NCBI GenBank assembly: GCA_950106755.1
Contig: OX467086.1
Location: forward strand, 12,728,001 to 12,792,000
Origin: Climacium dendroides
Taxonomy: Eukaryota > Streptophyta > Bryopsida > Hypnales > Climaciaceae
Reading direction: 5' to 3'
Length of the DNA: 64,000 bases
The notes beneath the pieces were generated by a model. It was given only the letters and a program-made list of their open reading frames with translations, was not told the DNA's origin and made no database searches. The position numbers were made by a program, and so were the translations under genes. Below, in pieces: positions 45,784 through 58,330 of this stretch; position 1 is the stretch's first letter, and each line of letters begins with the position of its first letter.

Positions 45784-47105
45784 TATATTATTTGCTCTCT
45801 ATGAAAATGAGAATTTAGACCATTCATAAGTATATAATTTTGGATTCACTCATGAAGAATTTGAAAAGCATATATGGAATTCAACTTATTCTAAATCACT
45901 TTGCAATTCAAGGAGGTTAAGTGAATTGGCAAAACATTAGTCATTTTTTGATGATTTCTGATGCAATGAGGAAACTTTTTATTTGTAATTGAAAGGGTGA
46001 AAAGGTAGAGACAAACATTTGGAATAGGTGAAAAAACTTCCACAAATTTTCAGTTCACTTGAGTGTCTAAGTGCAAGATAATAGGATTTGATGTTAGAAA
46101 AAAATGTCTTTTCTTGAAACCACCTCAATATAGTTAATAAACTTTGACTTCTCTTAAAATGTGATTTAAGGACTAAATGTTTTTTTGACAATTGTATGCC
46201 ATATTTATTAGTTGCATAGAGTAAACTAACCCTTCACCGCACACATTTAAGAATTGCACAACAACCTTTTCCAATTATTACAATAATAACTGCACGATTT
46301 AACTACCAATTCAATTGTGATGGGAATTTTTTACTAGATTTTAAGTACATTACCTTTAAATTGCAATAAAATTTGTAGCAAGAAATCTTCTTGCACTTTG
46401 CTTTTTGATGGTGAATCTTAATAAGACATTTAATAATCACACCAAATTTCAAAACATACAAGTCTCTACATTTATGTGGAGAAGGATTTGAATTATGTCT
46501 ACGTAGTGATTGGCAAGTTTTCTATACATGCCAAATTTCAAAAGTTGATGAGCTTTCTTGCAAAAAATTATCAAAAGATTCCTAAATTGCCCAAGCTACC
46601 CCAATAGTTCAAGGTAGCATAACTTTTGATCTAGGCACTTGATAAAAAAAATAATTTTTCACCAAGAAGGAACATGTTTAAACACTGTGTTCAAATTTCA
46701 TGAACATCTAATAAAAAATGTCTTTGTAGGAACCTACCCGAGATTTCTTGTGTACGTTCAATGGACACTCAATCCTTTAGGGGTTACATCCTATTTCATA
46801 GGCCTATACGTGTGATCTAGTTATAAAAACACCTTAGCAATGAGCATTGAAACTCTTGTGGTTTAGGTCAGATTCTTATGTTTCTATTATGGTAGAATCA
46901 CCCATAGCTAATTATTTTTCTCATTTAGGAATCATGATGAAGTTTTGATGCCAACTAGCCACAAGCAACCTTACGTGGCCATCCTCATCCTCATTCAATA
47001 AGTGTTCAAATTGGTACGAAAACTCGAAACCTCTTTGTGGGTTCATTTTCCTCCTCATGGATTTAGTGGTGATTGGAGAGGGTGGAATCAAACTACAAGG
47101 GCTAG
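45784..47105. other. 1322-bp spacer of the inverted duplication
   Basis: AT-rich single-copy-looking DNA between the arms. Near 46720-46780 it holds a terminus of the TTAA family ('aggaacctacc', then CCTTTAGGGGTTAC). A 73-codon ORF at 46921-47142 (minus) is unrecognised. Confidence 0.7.
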
Positions 47106-48905
47106 CTCCCCCAAAGCCCGAAGTCTGTTGATCCAGTCTCATAACTTGGAATGAAAAAAAAAATTATTTTCTTACTTCAAACATCACAGTCATTCAATTA
47201 ACACTGTCAAACGGTCTGAAGCTTTCTCCACATTCTTGTAAAAAAAATCATCAGTTTTGTAAAGTTCAAGTTTCAAACAAAAGTTTCAATTTTGAATTTT
47301 GAATAACATACAACCCTCCGTTTTTTGACAGTCTCCCTGGAACATAGCCACCCCCATCCTTTGGGGCTTCAGCATTTTTTGCACAAATTGCATGGAACTG
47401 ACTAAGTGGGAATTTCACAAATTGCATTCCCTTGAAATACAGTTCACATCCAGGTTGATTACAGTGGGGTCGATTGATTACACATGAAACTCTTAGAGCT
47501 CCAGGGTGATTTCAAAGATGCACTCACCATGTGCTCCTGTTTAGGGTTTGAGAGTTGGTGAGGGCCGCGCGAACGCGAGCCCCCGCTGCCACAAATTATG
47601 ACGTGTATGCCTCCATGTAGGAAGATACTAGAGCTCCCATGACCGAAGTGCAATGGAGACAGTTGCCCTAGGCCATCCACCTTAGTGATCATGGATAGAC
47701 CCCGCCCAGGTAAGTGATCAGAGCGGAAGGACGTCGGCTTCATATACTCACACGCTGCAGGCAAACACGACTAACCTTATGGGTTATTAGACCCTGCTCC
47801 GACTCCGCTGCTCTGGGGAACCCTGGGCTGAAAGGTCTCCCGAAAGTGAACCTGCCCTCTGCCCGGCCCACGCTGCTCTCCGCTCCTCAACTCAAAAACC
47901 AGGATGCTGGCTTCATTTCTTTCGGGAAAAAACATGCACTGCACGTAGCCGAGTCCCTCAAAGCAAAAGACATCGACCTCTACAAAGCTCGCACACTGAA
48001 TTAATGCATGCTGCAATCCAATCTCTTTCATCTTATGCACGGGTTCAATCTGCGACTGTCCGGCACGTTCTATGGCAATTCAGTCTAGAACCTCACACAT
48101 TCCATCAGGAGATGGCGAGAGCGTCGTGGATTCGGTGCACAGGCAAAGCACTGGCATCAATGAAAATGCCCGCATGGCCTAGCGACAGATGCATTACGAA
48201 ACCTTGGCGTGCAATGAAAATCCCTCGTCAGTCATGGACTACGAATTGCACGAGCTCTGCGAGAGAAGTTGCGCATGTTGACCAGAGGGAATAGGAAAAA
48301 CTGCAATTTGCGTTTGGTTGTGGACGGGGCAAAACAGAGTCGGGCTTGTAGGGTGGTCAATCACACGTGACAGGAGGGAGCTACGTGATTGACGAGAGAT
48401 CTGACCTGCAACTGACCTACGTTTGCCGAAAAGAGTCTGTCACTCAGATTGAAGGCCGCACTGCTCATGCAAGCCTTTGCACACAAAGGAGTAATGGCCG
48501 AGTGTTGAAGGGGCGCACGCAGGCCATAAAGTGAGCACCTTGCATCACGAAGGCGAGATCGCTCGGTTGCAAGCGCAACACGCGGAGGCACAGACGGCAT
48601 TGCAAGAGCGTTACCTTGGCGACCACGGAGCAATCTGGGTCGTCTGATGATGATGCAGAGCTAGAAATTGAGCGGCTTCGGCTAGAAAGAGAAGGAGAAA
48701 GCGAAACTGGAAGCCGACGTTGAGGTGATGTTGGCTGCCGTGACTCGCTCCAGGGCCTCGCTTGCAGATGCATCAACAGCGACGACGACGTACGTGGTGG
48801 AGATTCCGCAAGAGAATAAACCTCGAGCGTCGCCATTTGAGAGAGCTCGCGTGCAGAACTTGCTCGCTGTTCGCTCGTAAGCAGGAGCTGAAGGATGCAG
48901 CGGAG
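47106..48905. repeat. Right arm of 1.8-kb inverted duplication
   Basis: Mirror copy of 43984-45783. Here the presumed SET N-terminal sequence points towards the plastid L11 gene. It is cut off after KQELKDAAE, where the sequence changes to unrelated DNA at about 48906. This arm therefore looks like the derived, truncated copy. Confidence 0.95.
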
Positions 48906-49820
48906 AACAAAACTCAAGGTAATACAATACTTGAGACCCGCCAAGACCGGGGCAGTACCGGGTAGCCAGGTGCCTCACCCGACGGATATCATCCATAGTT
49001 CTTCCCCTCGCCTTATCTAACTTCCTTCTCCCGTCGCCTTATCTAACTTATCTAAACGGGAGCGTAGTCTTCTCACTCTCTTTCTCTTCGTTGTGGGGGC
49101 GGGCCGACTCTAGCTCCAGGAGAGCTTGTGGTTGATTGCAAACGTGAAGATTTGCAAGGAAAGGTGAAAGTTCTGCCAACAAGACCAAGAAATTTGGGGG
49201 TTAGGGCTTGACTTCAGAGTTTTGGAGATTCAAGGTGTGTCCCTTTCATTGGTTTTTCTTTGTGGATTTGAGGTCTCTGTGTGTCGACGCAGCTGTGAAT
49301 TTGAGTTTCGGTACTCGAGCATGACGTTTCAAGTGGCGAAGTCTTGCACTCCTCGTATGTTTTTTCTGGGAATTTGGCGCTCTCTTGTCTTTCGGATTTT
49401 ATCGCAATTTCTTTTGAATAACCTGCTTTTGAGCTACATTTGAAAAGAAAAGGGTAATTCGCGTCTTTCGGAAAGCTCGGGAACTTATTAGAATGGACAC
49501 ATTGTGAGAGTTTGCTTTAGATTTTACGGTTGGAGAATTTTTTAGAGGGGATTATCTGTAGGTAGTTGTCAGAGGTGGGAATTATTCGCTCAGAGATGGA
49601 ATGGCTCATTCAAACCCTAATTAGGATTTCAGTTAGGTTAGTGATTTCGCAATGTGTAAGAAGCATAACGAACTTAATGTTGATCTCTTCAATTTTGATC
49701 TCTTCAAAATGTCTACGATGCCGAAAACGAGGATAGCCTTGAACCTTTTCGAACTTTGGTTTTGCCAGAGACTCGCGCTTTGTAGGCCTTGATTGTGTTG
49801 TTCTTTGCAGGCCTTCCACC
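48906..49820 (+). promoter_or_regulatory. Promoter and 5' leader of plastid L11
   Basis: About 0.9 kb, GC-richer than the flanks to 49300. A 3' splice site (TTCTTTGCAG then GCCTTCCACCATG) ends 10 bases before the start codon, indicating an intron in the 5' UTR. Several possible donors exist (for example AAAGGTGAAAG near 49162), so the leader exon is not fixed. Confidence 0.45.
49612..49620 (+). promoter_or_regulatory. Telo-box AAACCCTAA upstream of plastid L11
   Basis: A single AAACCCTAA motif about 200 bp before the ATG. Telo-boxes are known in plant promoters and leaders of translation-related genes. Whether it acts here is inference; AAACCCTAA also occurs by chance in this window. Confidence 0.4.
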
Positions 49821-51319
49821 ATGGCGGCTGCCTGCGGAACCGCTCTCTCGGGTACCAGATTGGACTCGAAGCTGGCGTCGTCGTTCCTCCCTCGCACCGG
49901 CGGGTTGTCGTCGTCGTCCTCCTACGGACTCAACAATGGCGCATTCCGGGCTGCTGCCGTGGTTTCAATGCCATTGCGCAAGTCATTGCACGTCGTGTCC
50001 ATGGCGCCTCCCAAGCCTTCGGGAAAGGCTAAGAAAGGTATGAATTGCCTAGGGAGAACTAGGGCATGAGGAAATTGAGCTTTCGGTGGGGTTTGTTTCA
50101 GTTGTTGGCATTGAGGATGTTCATTCGTATTTTAGGTTATACACGCAAACTGAACCAGCCATGGTTTTTATTGGGTGTGGAGGATTGCAGTGGTTGGAAT
50201 TGTGAAGCTGGCGTTGGAAGCTGGAAAGGCCACCCCAGCGCCTCCCGTTGGTCCTGCTCTTGGTTCCAAGGGTGTTAACATTATGGCGTTTTGCAAGGAG
50301 TACAATGCCAAGACCGCTGACAAGCCTGGCTACGTTATTCCCGTTGAGATCACTGTTTTTGATGTATGGACTCTAATGCCTCGTCAATTTCCGTTGCCTC
50401 AATGCTAGTAAGCCATTTATGTGTGCATTGATCGAAGATTTTGTTAATATTCTCCTCAGTAAAGTTCTAGATAAATTGTCAAGTGAATTGCATGCTTGTT
50501 AAAAGTAGTGAACCAACTCGCGTGGTTTTCAGTGGTTTCTCTATTAAGAAAGGAATTCTTTCTGAATGTGGTTCTTGTCCTCATTTTCAAGAGGATTCCG
50601 ATGCTCTAAATTAGGTCTAATGTGGATAATGTATGAATTCTTTGTGAATTTTCAATGTTCGACTCTCAGGATGAGTTCAGCTGAGTGTATGCTTAAGAGC
50701 TGGAGCTCTTGCACAATTGTCATATTCAATAAATTCTAAATACGTACTGACCTAATGCGACATGTAGTCTGTGACGAGAAAGGATTCAGTACTTCATTCT
50801 TGAATTGATCGACGTTCTTGTCAGTATTCCCCTCAATCGAGGTAGTATCCATTAGTAGATGAATCGAGGTAGTATTCTTTCTGTGAAGTGAAATTTATGC
50901 CAGTGTCGCTAATTGGTAAACCTGTAATTCTGATTACAGGATAGAAGTTTCACATTTATCTTGAAGACACCCCCAGCTTCAATTCTTCTACTGAAAGCAG
51001 CAGGTACATGGATCTCCTTTCATGCTCCATGTTTTTTTCATTGCTGTAACAGTACTCTAGTTCCTTGGATTCTCCGTCATCCTGTATAAAAAATCATACT
51101 TGGTGTGCAGGTGCTGCCAAGGGCTCCAACGACCCACAGAAAGTGAAGGTTGGTAAGGTCACCATGGACCAGCTTAGGGTAATTGCACAGGAGAAGATGC
51201 CCGATTTGAACTGTACGACAATCGAGTCCGCCATGAGAATTGTTGCCGGAACAGCAGCCAACATGGGAATCGATATCGACCCCCCTCTGCTCGTGAAGAA
51301 GGAGAAAGTTTTACTCTAA
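49821..51319 (+). CDS. PRPL11: Plastid ribosomal protein L11, nuclear-encoded
   Basis: Four exons: 49821-50037, 50191-50363, 50940-51003 and 51111-51319. GT-AG junctions and phases agree, giving 220 residues. Residues 1 to about 65 are a Ser/Ala-rich chloroplast transit peptide ([20 protein letters not shown]). The mature part is a full bacterial-type L11. It has [20 protein letters not shown] and [20 protein letters not shown], then the linker [20 protein letters not shown]. The RNA-binding C-terminal domain has [20 protein letters not shown] and [21 protein letters not shown]11 binds the GTPase-associated 23S rRNA region of the plastid 50S subunit. Length and intron-split transit peptide match other land plants. 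No defects seen. Confidence 0.95.
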
Positions 51320-53900
51320 ATTGTTTATTAGGTTTCTCACTTTTCACAATTTGTAACTGTTGTGTACACAACGCTTCAAATTTATTTAAACTCGAGTCCC
51401 TGCATTCAGTAATTTAGCCAGCTGGTCAATGCTTATTCCATTGCTATGGTGTAGACATGGATTGCTCTTGTGCGCCAAGCGAGCTTTCTGTGGGCCGAGA
51501 AGCTGTGTCCTTGAATTGTATCAGCGGGTGCCATAGTCAATGAATGAATCACTGGTGAATGGAGAAAAAGAAGCAATAGCTTATGAGAACCACTTAACTC
51601 TAGAAGGATGCATCAAGAATGTTTTTTGTCCTTTGGATGGTCAATGGGCTGCTTTGTGCATATTGAAGAGTGGATGATCTTCATTGATTTTTTTTATGCA
51701 ATTTCATTGATGTTGTATCCACATCATTGAGTTGAGTTCAAGACATTTTAGTTGTTTTTTAATTTTATATGGGGTTGTTTGTTTGTTCAAAAAATGGTAC
51801 ACTATCTTGATAGTGTGTTTTAGTACTTTGAATCTTTTTTTTCCTTGCTTTTAACATTCAATATTATTTCTTTTGCTTTTAAGCAAAATTAACAAAATGA
51901 AGCTTCTAATTTCTATGCCACTTGGAAATTTTGAAGAATTTTTTAAAATAAGCATTTTAGTGAAGTTTGAACCTGAGGATCTATAATATACTTCTATTCT
52001 AAAAAAAATAGATTTTTTGGAATATGATTTGTATTTCATATGAATTTTCTTCAATTTTTCTTCAAAAATTCTTGGTAATTTGAAAGTTTTATAGAAAATA
52101 TGAGTTATATGATATCATCTTTGAAAAATAAACCCCAAAAATTTCATTCATAAATAGAAAAAGAATGGAGGATATTGAGTGAAGGATTTTTAAGTTTGCT
52201 TATATGGTCATAGGCTACATTCTTCAAGGGTTATTCAAGGAATCTCAATTTGCCTATATAGTCATATACTATGTCCTTTAGGAATTTCATATGTATTTTT
52301 CTTGTTGTCCTTTAGGAGTGTCTAAAATCCATAGAAATAAAATTTCTTGAGTTTAAGCCTAACTAACAAAATGAAGGTCATCTACTTTAGTTTCTACTCC
52401 AATTTGAATTTTGAAAAAATTCCTAGTATTTTATTACAATTGAACTTTGCATGTATTTTTAATGTCTATTGAATTCTAATTACAGAATGACATGGAAATT
52501 GAGTTCACAATATGATGTTTTTCATTGTAATATATTTACATGGTAATATTTTTAGATTTTCAACACAGAGTAACAATTTTTCAAAATATACTAAAATAGC
52601 ATATTTTGTAATTCAATTTTTTTTTAAACTTGTCATTTACATAAAGATAAACACTAGAAAGATTGTAATTTCAAATCAACTCTTTATAAACCAACATGAA
52701 AGGTCAACAAGAAAAATATAAATGAAAAATGCTTTCAAATTCTTTCCAGCACATTGGATTGTCATCCAAACGCCATAGAATGGTGCTTGCGGCATTCCAA
52801 GGTAAAACGTAAAAGGACTTGGCCCCCTATTACCAAAATAGTCATAAAAATATTTAGATTATTGAACCAATAGGTACATTCTTTGTTTTACAATTAATAA
52901 TGAAGTCATCCAATGGACCATTTTTTAGGTAATGGAGTCTTTATAAGGTTAATTCTAAAAAGACAAGACCTATCAATAAGGAACTTTGCCAAAAAATAAT
53001 TTCATTTATGGACCAGTAGTTGCATTCTTTATCTCTACAATAATCTTGAAAGTCATCCATTGACCATTTCTTGGTTGTCATAGCATTATAGAGGTAATAA
53101 TCAAAAAAATTGTCATTCATGGGGGTAATTAGAAAGATGATGTAGCATCTTTATCCTCTTTACAACTTCCCTTTTCTACCCTGGTAGGATTCAATGACTC
53201 CATTCAACAAGACACCTTTTTAATACAAATATACTACATCCAACATTATTATATATAAACTTCATTAATTCCTACAGTTCTTTCATGTTTAAAGGCCCAA
53301 AACTCCTTCAAAATATTAGCCTCAAAAACAAGGCTAAAATCTTCGTCTATATTTATTTTTTAACAAATTCAACCATAGGATCCTTTAGCTAACTTCTTAG
53401 AGTAAATCTTCCTAAAATTGCAGAATAAAAAAAACCTTACCAATTGCAAGATCATGATGTTTGGGTTTTTAAAAGAAATATTTTCAACTCCTCCCAAATG
53501 ATTAGATTTCATCTTTCAAATATTTTATCTAAGAATGTGTAGATCCTACAATTTGCAAGCCTCCATAATATGTTGAAGAAATAAGTTGGAAATACATATT
53601 ACAAAAAAATTTAAAAATGCTTATTCACGCTTGAAAAAATAGTAAGTAGAAAGAAATAGAGAATGGTTTAAAATATAAAATTGTTAAGAATTTAGTTAAG
53701 GAATTGAATAAATAATGCCATTCCAATGGTTGTAATGTTGTAACAAACAATCTATATCCAATGATTTTATTGTTTTTCAAAAATATTGAAAATTGAGTTA
53801 AATAAAAACTTCAAAGTTATTTTTAGAGTAGAGATTCCATAAGTGCCTACAAACTAAAACTCTTCATAACTTTCATCTCATTAATCAAAATGACTGCTTT

Positions 53901-53960
<60 letters not shown>

Positions 53961-55200
53961 CCATTTTCAAATTTTTGTTTCTTTAAAAAGTGACTCTTTT
54001 TTAGTTGTCCGAGTTGTTTAGGTTGTAAATAAAATTACATATCATTTTGTAATTATAACTTTCTAGCCATGTAGTCAAAAGTTATGAAAATTGTTGCACT
54101 TTAAAGCTAGTCCTCATCCATATGTTGTATGTAAATTTCAAAGAAAAAACCCGGAAGTTCCATTCTTATTGAGTTGCCTCAAATTTATGTATTGCCAAAA
54201 AACATTGTTTGGTCTTTTAAAGGTTAAACTATTTATTAACCCTTAAAGGACAGAATGGTGACCATGGAGATCATCCATTTTAGTATTGTGTGAATCATTG
54301 GTTTAAAAAATACAAAAGTACTCATTAGAAGTCAAACTATTGTAGAAAACCTCTCCTTTTCAATTTTCATACAATATTTGGAAGATGAATAGTTGCACTT
54401 CTATCCCATATATAAGGATTTGTTGTTATTCATTGCCAAAATCAACCGCAACATTGTTTATAGAATAAAATCCTCTAGAGGTTGTTGATTGATTGTAGAT
54501 TCAATGATGTGGCAACTTGAAATTATTAGATTATTCTTGGTAGGCCTTAGAGGTCATCGAGGGGATTTTAGTGGTCATTGAGTGCACATATTTACTTGTT
54601 TGTAGCAACTCATAGTTGTTGCATCATTTTGTTGAGAAGATGCAACTTCTAAAAATCTTGTTGACTTTTAAAGACAAACAAATATTGTATAGGCCCATGT
54701 TGAGACTTTTGCAATCATAGTTGTTTCTTATATAAGATGGAGGGTTGGTGAAGTGCATTCTCCACCCTCTTCAAGTCATAATCCATAATCTTTTGAGGTT
54801 GTCTTGTAATCTTGTCCTTACCATAATAAATTCTTGATTGCCATATGTATGTTCAAAGATTCTTTGCTAGTTTGTATCCTTTGACACCTTTCGGCACCTA
54901 ATATTCAAATATCTTGAATTTAAAGGTTCAATAGAAAACATTTTTTTAAGACTACATTTTTGCTAGGCAAGAAGAACCAAACCATAGGCTCAATCATTTG
55001 CTAAGTATGTTGGAATTTTATTGTGGTCTACCATTTTAGTGAAGATGTTGTAGATAATATAGATCCTTTGGATGATTTCAAAAATGATGGTATGATGGAG
55101 AAAAAAACATTTTTTCATCAAAAAAGTCTTAGGAATTATTTAATTGCATTTTAAGTGAATAGTATTGAATATTCCTATTGTGATATTAATATTTTGAAAG
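51320..55200. other. AT-rich intergenic DNA with dispersed repeats
   Basis: L11 3' UTR to about 51700, then AT-rich DNA without recognisable genes. About 51880-52430 parallels the element at 21480-22216. 54225-54300 holds two termini of the TTAA family back to back (CTTTTAAAGGTTAA, then TTAACCCTTAAAGGACAG). Short ORFs have no domains. Confidence 0.55.
53903..53959. repeat. (TA)n microsatellite
   Basis: An uninterrupted AT run of about 28 units. Confidence 0.95.
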
Positions 55201-55243
55201 AAAAATATGCTTAATTCAAGCTTGTTTCTTTCTCACTACTTAG

Positions 55244-55510
55244 ATGCCACATTTAACTACTTTTGGACTTTTGAAAGTCCAAAATTAATATTGGTCATCT
55301 AGAAAAAAAAATTGATCATTCGAAGATAATGCAAAACATCGAGAGATCAATGCAATACATCAAGAGATCATTGCAAAGCATTGGGAGATTAGTAAAAAAC
55401 ATTAGGAGATTTCAAAAACATCAGGAGATCTTCCAATGTTATTATATGTAGATCTCTAAATGTTTTATCTAGAATTCAATGAATAGTCCAAAAGTAGTTA
55501 AATGTGGCAT
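55244..55510. mobile_element. 267-bp inverted-repeat element (MITE candidate)
   Basis: A 26-bp perfect inverted repeat (ATGCCACATTTAACTACTTT... at 55244-55269, reverse complement at 55485-55510) encloses about 215 bp. The interior holds four to five ~23-bp repeats of 'catc.agagatcaatgcaatac' type (55320-55430). No TSD could be defined, so the superfamily is unknown. Confidence 0.6.
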
Positions 55511-56640
55511 TTAGATGAAAGTCATCCTAATTTGTAAAAATATTTTATCAAATTGTTATCCTATCTAATGGTTGGATTTGGTGTTATTAGAGTACATATC
55601 TTTTTAAAATTACAAATGTGGAAGTATGTCACGTGATTAACAAAGCCAAAACTACATTGATCTTAGTTCAATACAAGATTTGCAAAAATGAGGCCATAGA
55701 TTTAAAGAACACAAAAATTTCAAAAAATCACCATGTCAAGAGAACTTCATTTCAAATCTTTTCCAAAAAATTCTACTCAAAAAATGATAAGCTTTTGATT
55801 GTAATTGAATTTGAAAGGAATTTAGAAACTTTCCTTTCAAAATTTATAAAAAAATATTGCTGATAGTGCAAGTGAATCTAATCATAAAGAGGGAATCTAA
55901 AATTCAAAATCTACAACTTTTATATGTGCATCAATTCCAAAATATTCTTTAAAATAATACTTTATAATGATTTTCCTTCAATTGTCAATTCTGAAAAATA
56001 TTGTGAACCTTTAGGAGTTAAACAATGTTGTAGAATGGTGGAAAATTAAAAGAGGCTTCTTATGATTTGAATTATAGTGGAACCACTTGTAGCCAATCAC
56101 TTAGGCAATTCCACCCATGTTTGGGAGTAATGTAAGGCAATGTTTAGGAGCAATATAAGGTAGTTCTATCATATAAAAAGATAAAAATCACTAAGATTGC
56201 AATTCTTTTGGTAATTTTATGTCTTGAATTGAAATTTTTATGAATTTTAGAAGCCCAAAGTTGGTTTGAACCTATACCAAAATAATGTATAGAGTATTCC
56301 AATTTCAATCATTCAAAAACTAGACTATTTTCTACTTTTTTGCTCATTGCTTTTGGACACGTGTCATGACCTTATTAGTCCCAACCTTGAAAAGGAGTAA
56401 AAAACATATTCCAAGCTTTGGTTGGAAATTTGTTCCAGCCTTGGTTGGAAATGGTTGCATCCTACATGTTGGGTTTGGGTCCCTCGTCGGGAATGGGTGG
56501 TTCTATCATATGTTGCATAGATTTGTTTGTCCAAGACTTAGGACTTAATGATAATTGTTTGAAAGCCTTGTGTACTTAAACCTTTAGCATCTGCACATCC
56601 AATAAGAGGATCCGTGTAGATAGGCCAGTTGGTTGTTAAA
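55511..56640. other. AT-rich intergenic DNA
   Basis: A TTAA-family terminus occurs at about 56000-56015 (ACCTTTAGGAGTTAA). From 56380 a G/T-richer segment begins ('ccttggttggaaat' repeated at 56411 and 56437). No gene recognised. Confidence 0.45.
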
Positions 56641-58330
56641 GCTTCCAATTTTTGGTGTTATTTTTGAGTAAAGAGAGGGTCTTTTTGATGTGAATGTTGA
56701 GTTTGGGAACCAAGTTGGGTGTTTTGGTGTGTTTGTTTTGCCCAATTTGTATTCTTTTGTATGTGTCTTGTATTTGGCTGGTGGTAGGTGTGAATCCAAG
56801 TTGGGTGTGGTCGAGTCAATTGAATGTGTTTTGTTTAACCAAGTTGGAAGTCAAGTCAGTGAGTGTTTTAAAATTAGTTCAAAATTCCAATTAGTTGAGT
56901 GGTTTGGTTGGTGGATTGTTAGGTGTGTCAGCCGAGTTGGATGAAAGCAAGTGAGAAATATTGTCCATGGGATGTGATCCAAATCGGTGGCCGTATTCAG
57001 TTGGCCTTCTCTGCCGACTTGGTAACTGTCTGTCGTGTGTGATTTCTTAAGTCCGATTTGGGTGTCATTCTTCTTTACCCACTGTTGAGCGTAACCCAGT
57101 GTGAGTCCTAGTCGGAGAAGGTTGTATAACTTTCGTTTTCTTGTGTTCGTGTGTGCTTGTGTTGTGTGTGTGATTTGTTAGTTGGAAGATGTGTCAAAGT
57201 CAGTCCTAATGTCTTGAGTGTGGAGTGTTTGAGTAATGTCCGAGTCGGAGTGTTTGGTTTGTCATTAAATGGCGGTGTGATTATGTTAAGTGTGCAGATG
57301 AAGTAATGGAGATGAGCCAGATTGGAAGATGATTTGGTGTGTGGAATGGTGAATTCTTTGAAGTTTGTGATTAAATTTGGAATGCAGTGAATGCGTGAAT
57401 CCAAGTCGAAGCAAATTGTTAGATTTAGTTTTAAGCTTGGAGTGATATTTGTGAAGTTATGTGGAATCTATTGGGAAGAAATTATGTGCGGTAGTGTTGA
57501 ATTCAATAGTTGGATACTTTGAGTGTAGATTGAATTCTGAGCCAAATTGTAATACGTTGAGATAATGTGCTGATCTTAATGGGGTGTAATTTTTAGTTGT
57601 TGAGATGATAGAGTAGTTTCTTTGTGCCAAAAGTGATATTTTTGTGAGCAAGAAGACTGTTGAAATTCCAAATTGTAACGGTGATTTTGATCACCAAGTC
57701 AGAAATAAATTGAAATATTTTGAGAAATTGATTTGAAGTTGTATTTGAATTTATATGGAGGTCATTGTAGTATGATCATAGAGAATTCAAATTGCAAGTC
57801 AGACAAGTTGTTCATGTCATATTTGAGTGTATAATGCTTGTATGTGCATAAAGCCTGAATGTGTTCTTGAGAAATCCGATTCGGTGTATGGTCTGGCTTG
57901 ATAGATTGTGGAATGGAATTAAATGTGTGATTGAGCCCAAGTTGTTTCTGTAAGTGTGTTTGAAGTTACCAACTAGGAGTGTAATCTGGACATGCATTCC
58001 AAGTGAGATTTGCGAGGAAGCATAATACTAGGAGGATCTGGCTTGGTTTCCAATTAGGGGACAAAAGTTAAAGTAAATAGATTTATGCCAATTTAGTGGT
58101 ACAAGTCTTGTCTATGAATTGTAATTGAAGCCAATTCGGGAATAAAAAGAGACTGGTAGCTGTGTCGCAAAGCTGTGATGATTTCGATATCCAAGTTGGG
58201 AAACTAAAGATCCAAGTTATGCTGAATGGAGAAATAGGCAAGAGAAAAGTTAATGAAAGACAAAAGAAAAGAAAAGAAAGAAGAATAAGGATAAAAGATT
58301 ATAAGGCTTAAAGAAATTAAGGAACAATTA
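56641..58330. other. Strand-asymmetric G/T- then purine-rich block
   Basis: The top strand is strikingly C-poor, with recurring phrases CCAAGTTGGG, 'agtcggag' and 'gtgtgtg'. From about 58200 it becomes purine-rich ('gaaaagaaaagaaagaag'). Apparent ORFs on both strands are compositional. It may be the untranslated part of a retroelement, but no LTR or primer-binding site could be fixed. Confidence 0.4.

Noticed and set aside
44256..48633. Pairs of identical ORFs on opposite strands
   Set aside because: They are mirror images produced by the inverted duplication, mostly antisense or shadow frames without domains.
49821..51319. Plastid DNA inserted in the nucleus
   Set aside because: The L11 gene has introns and a transit peptide, so it is a normal nuclear gene.
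56584..57997. Several minus-strand ORFs rich in Thr/His/Asn
   Set aside because: They arise from the C-poor skew of the plus strand, with no recognisable motifs.
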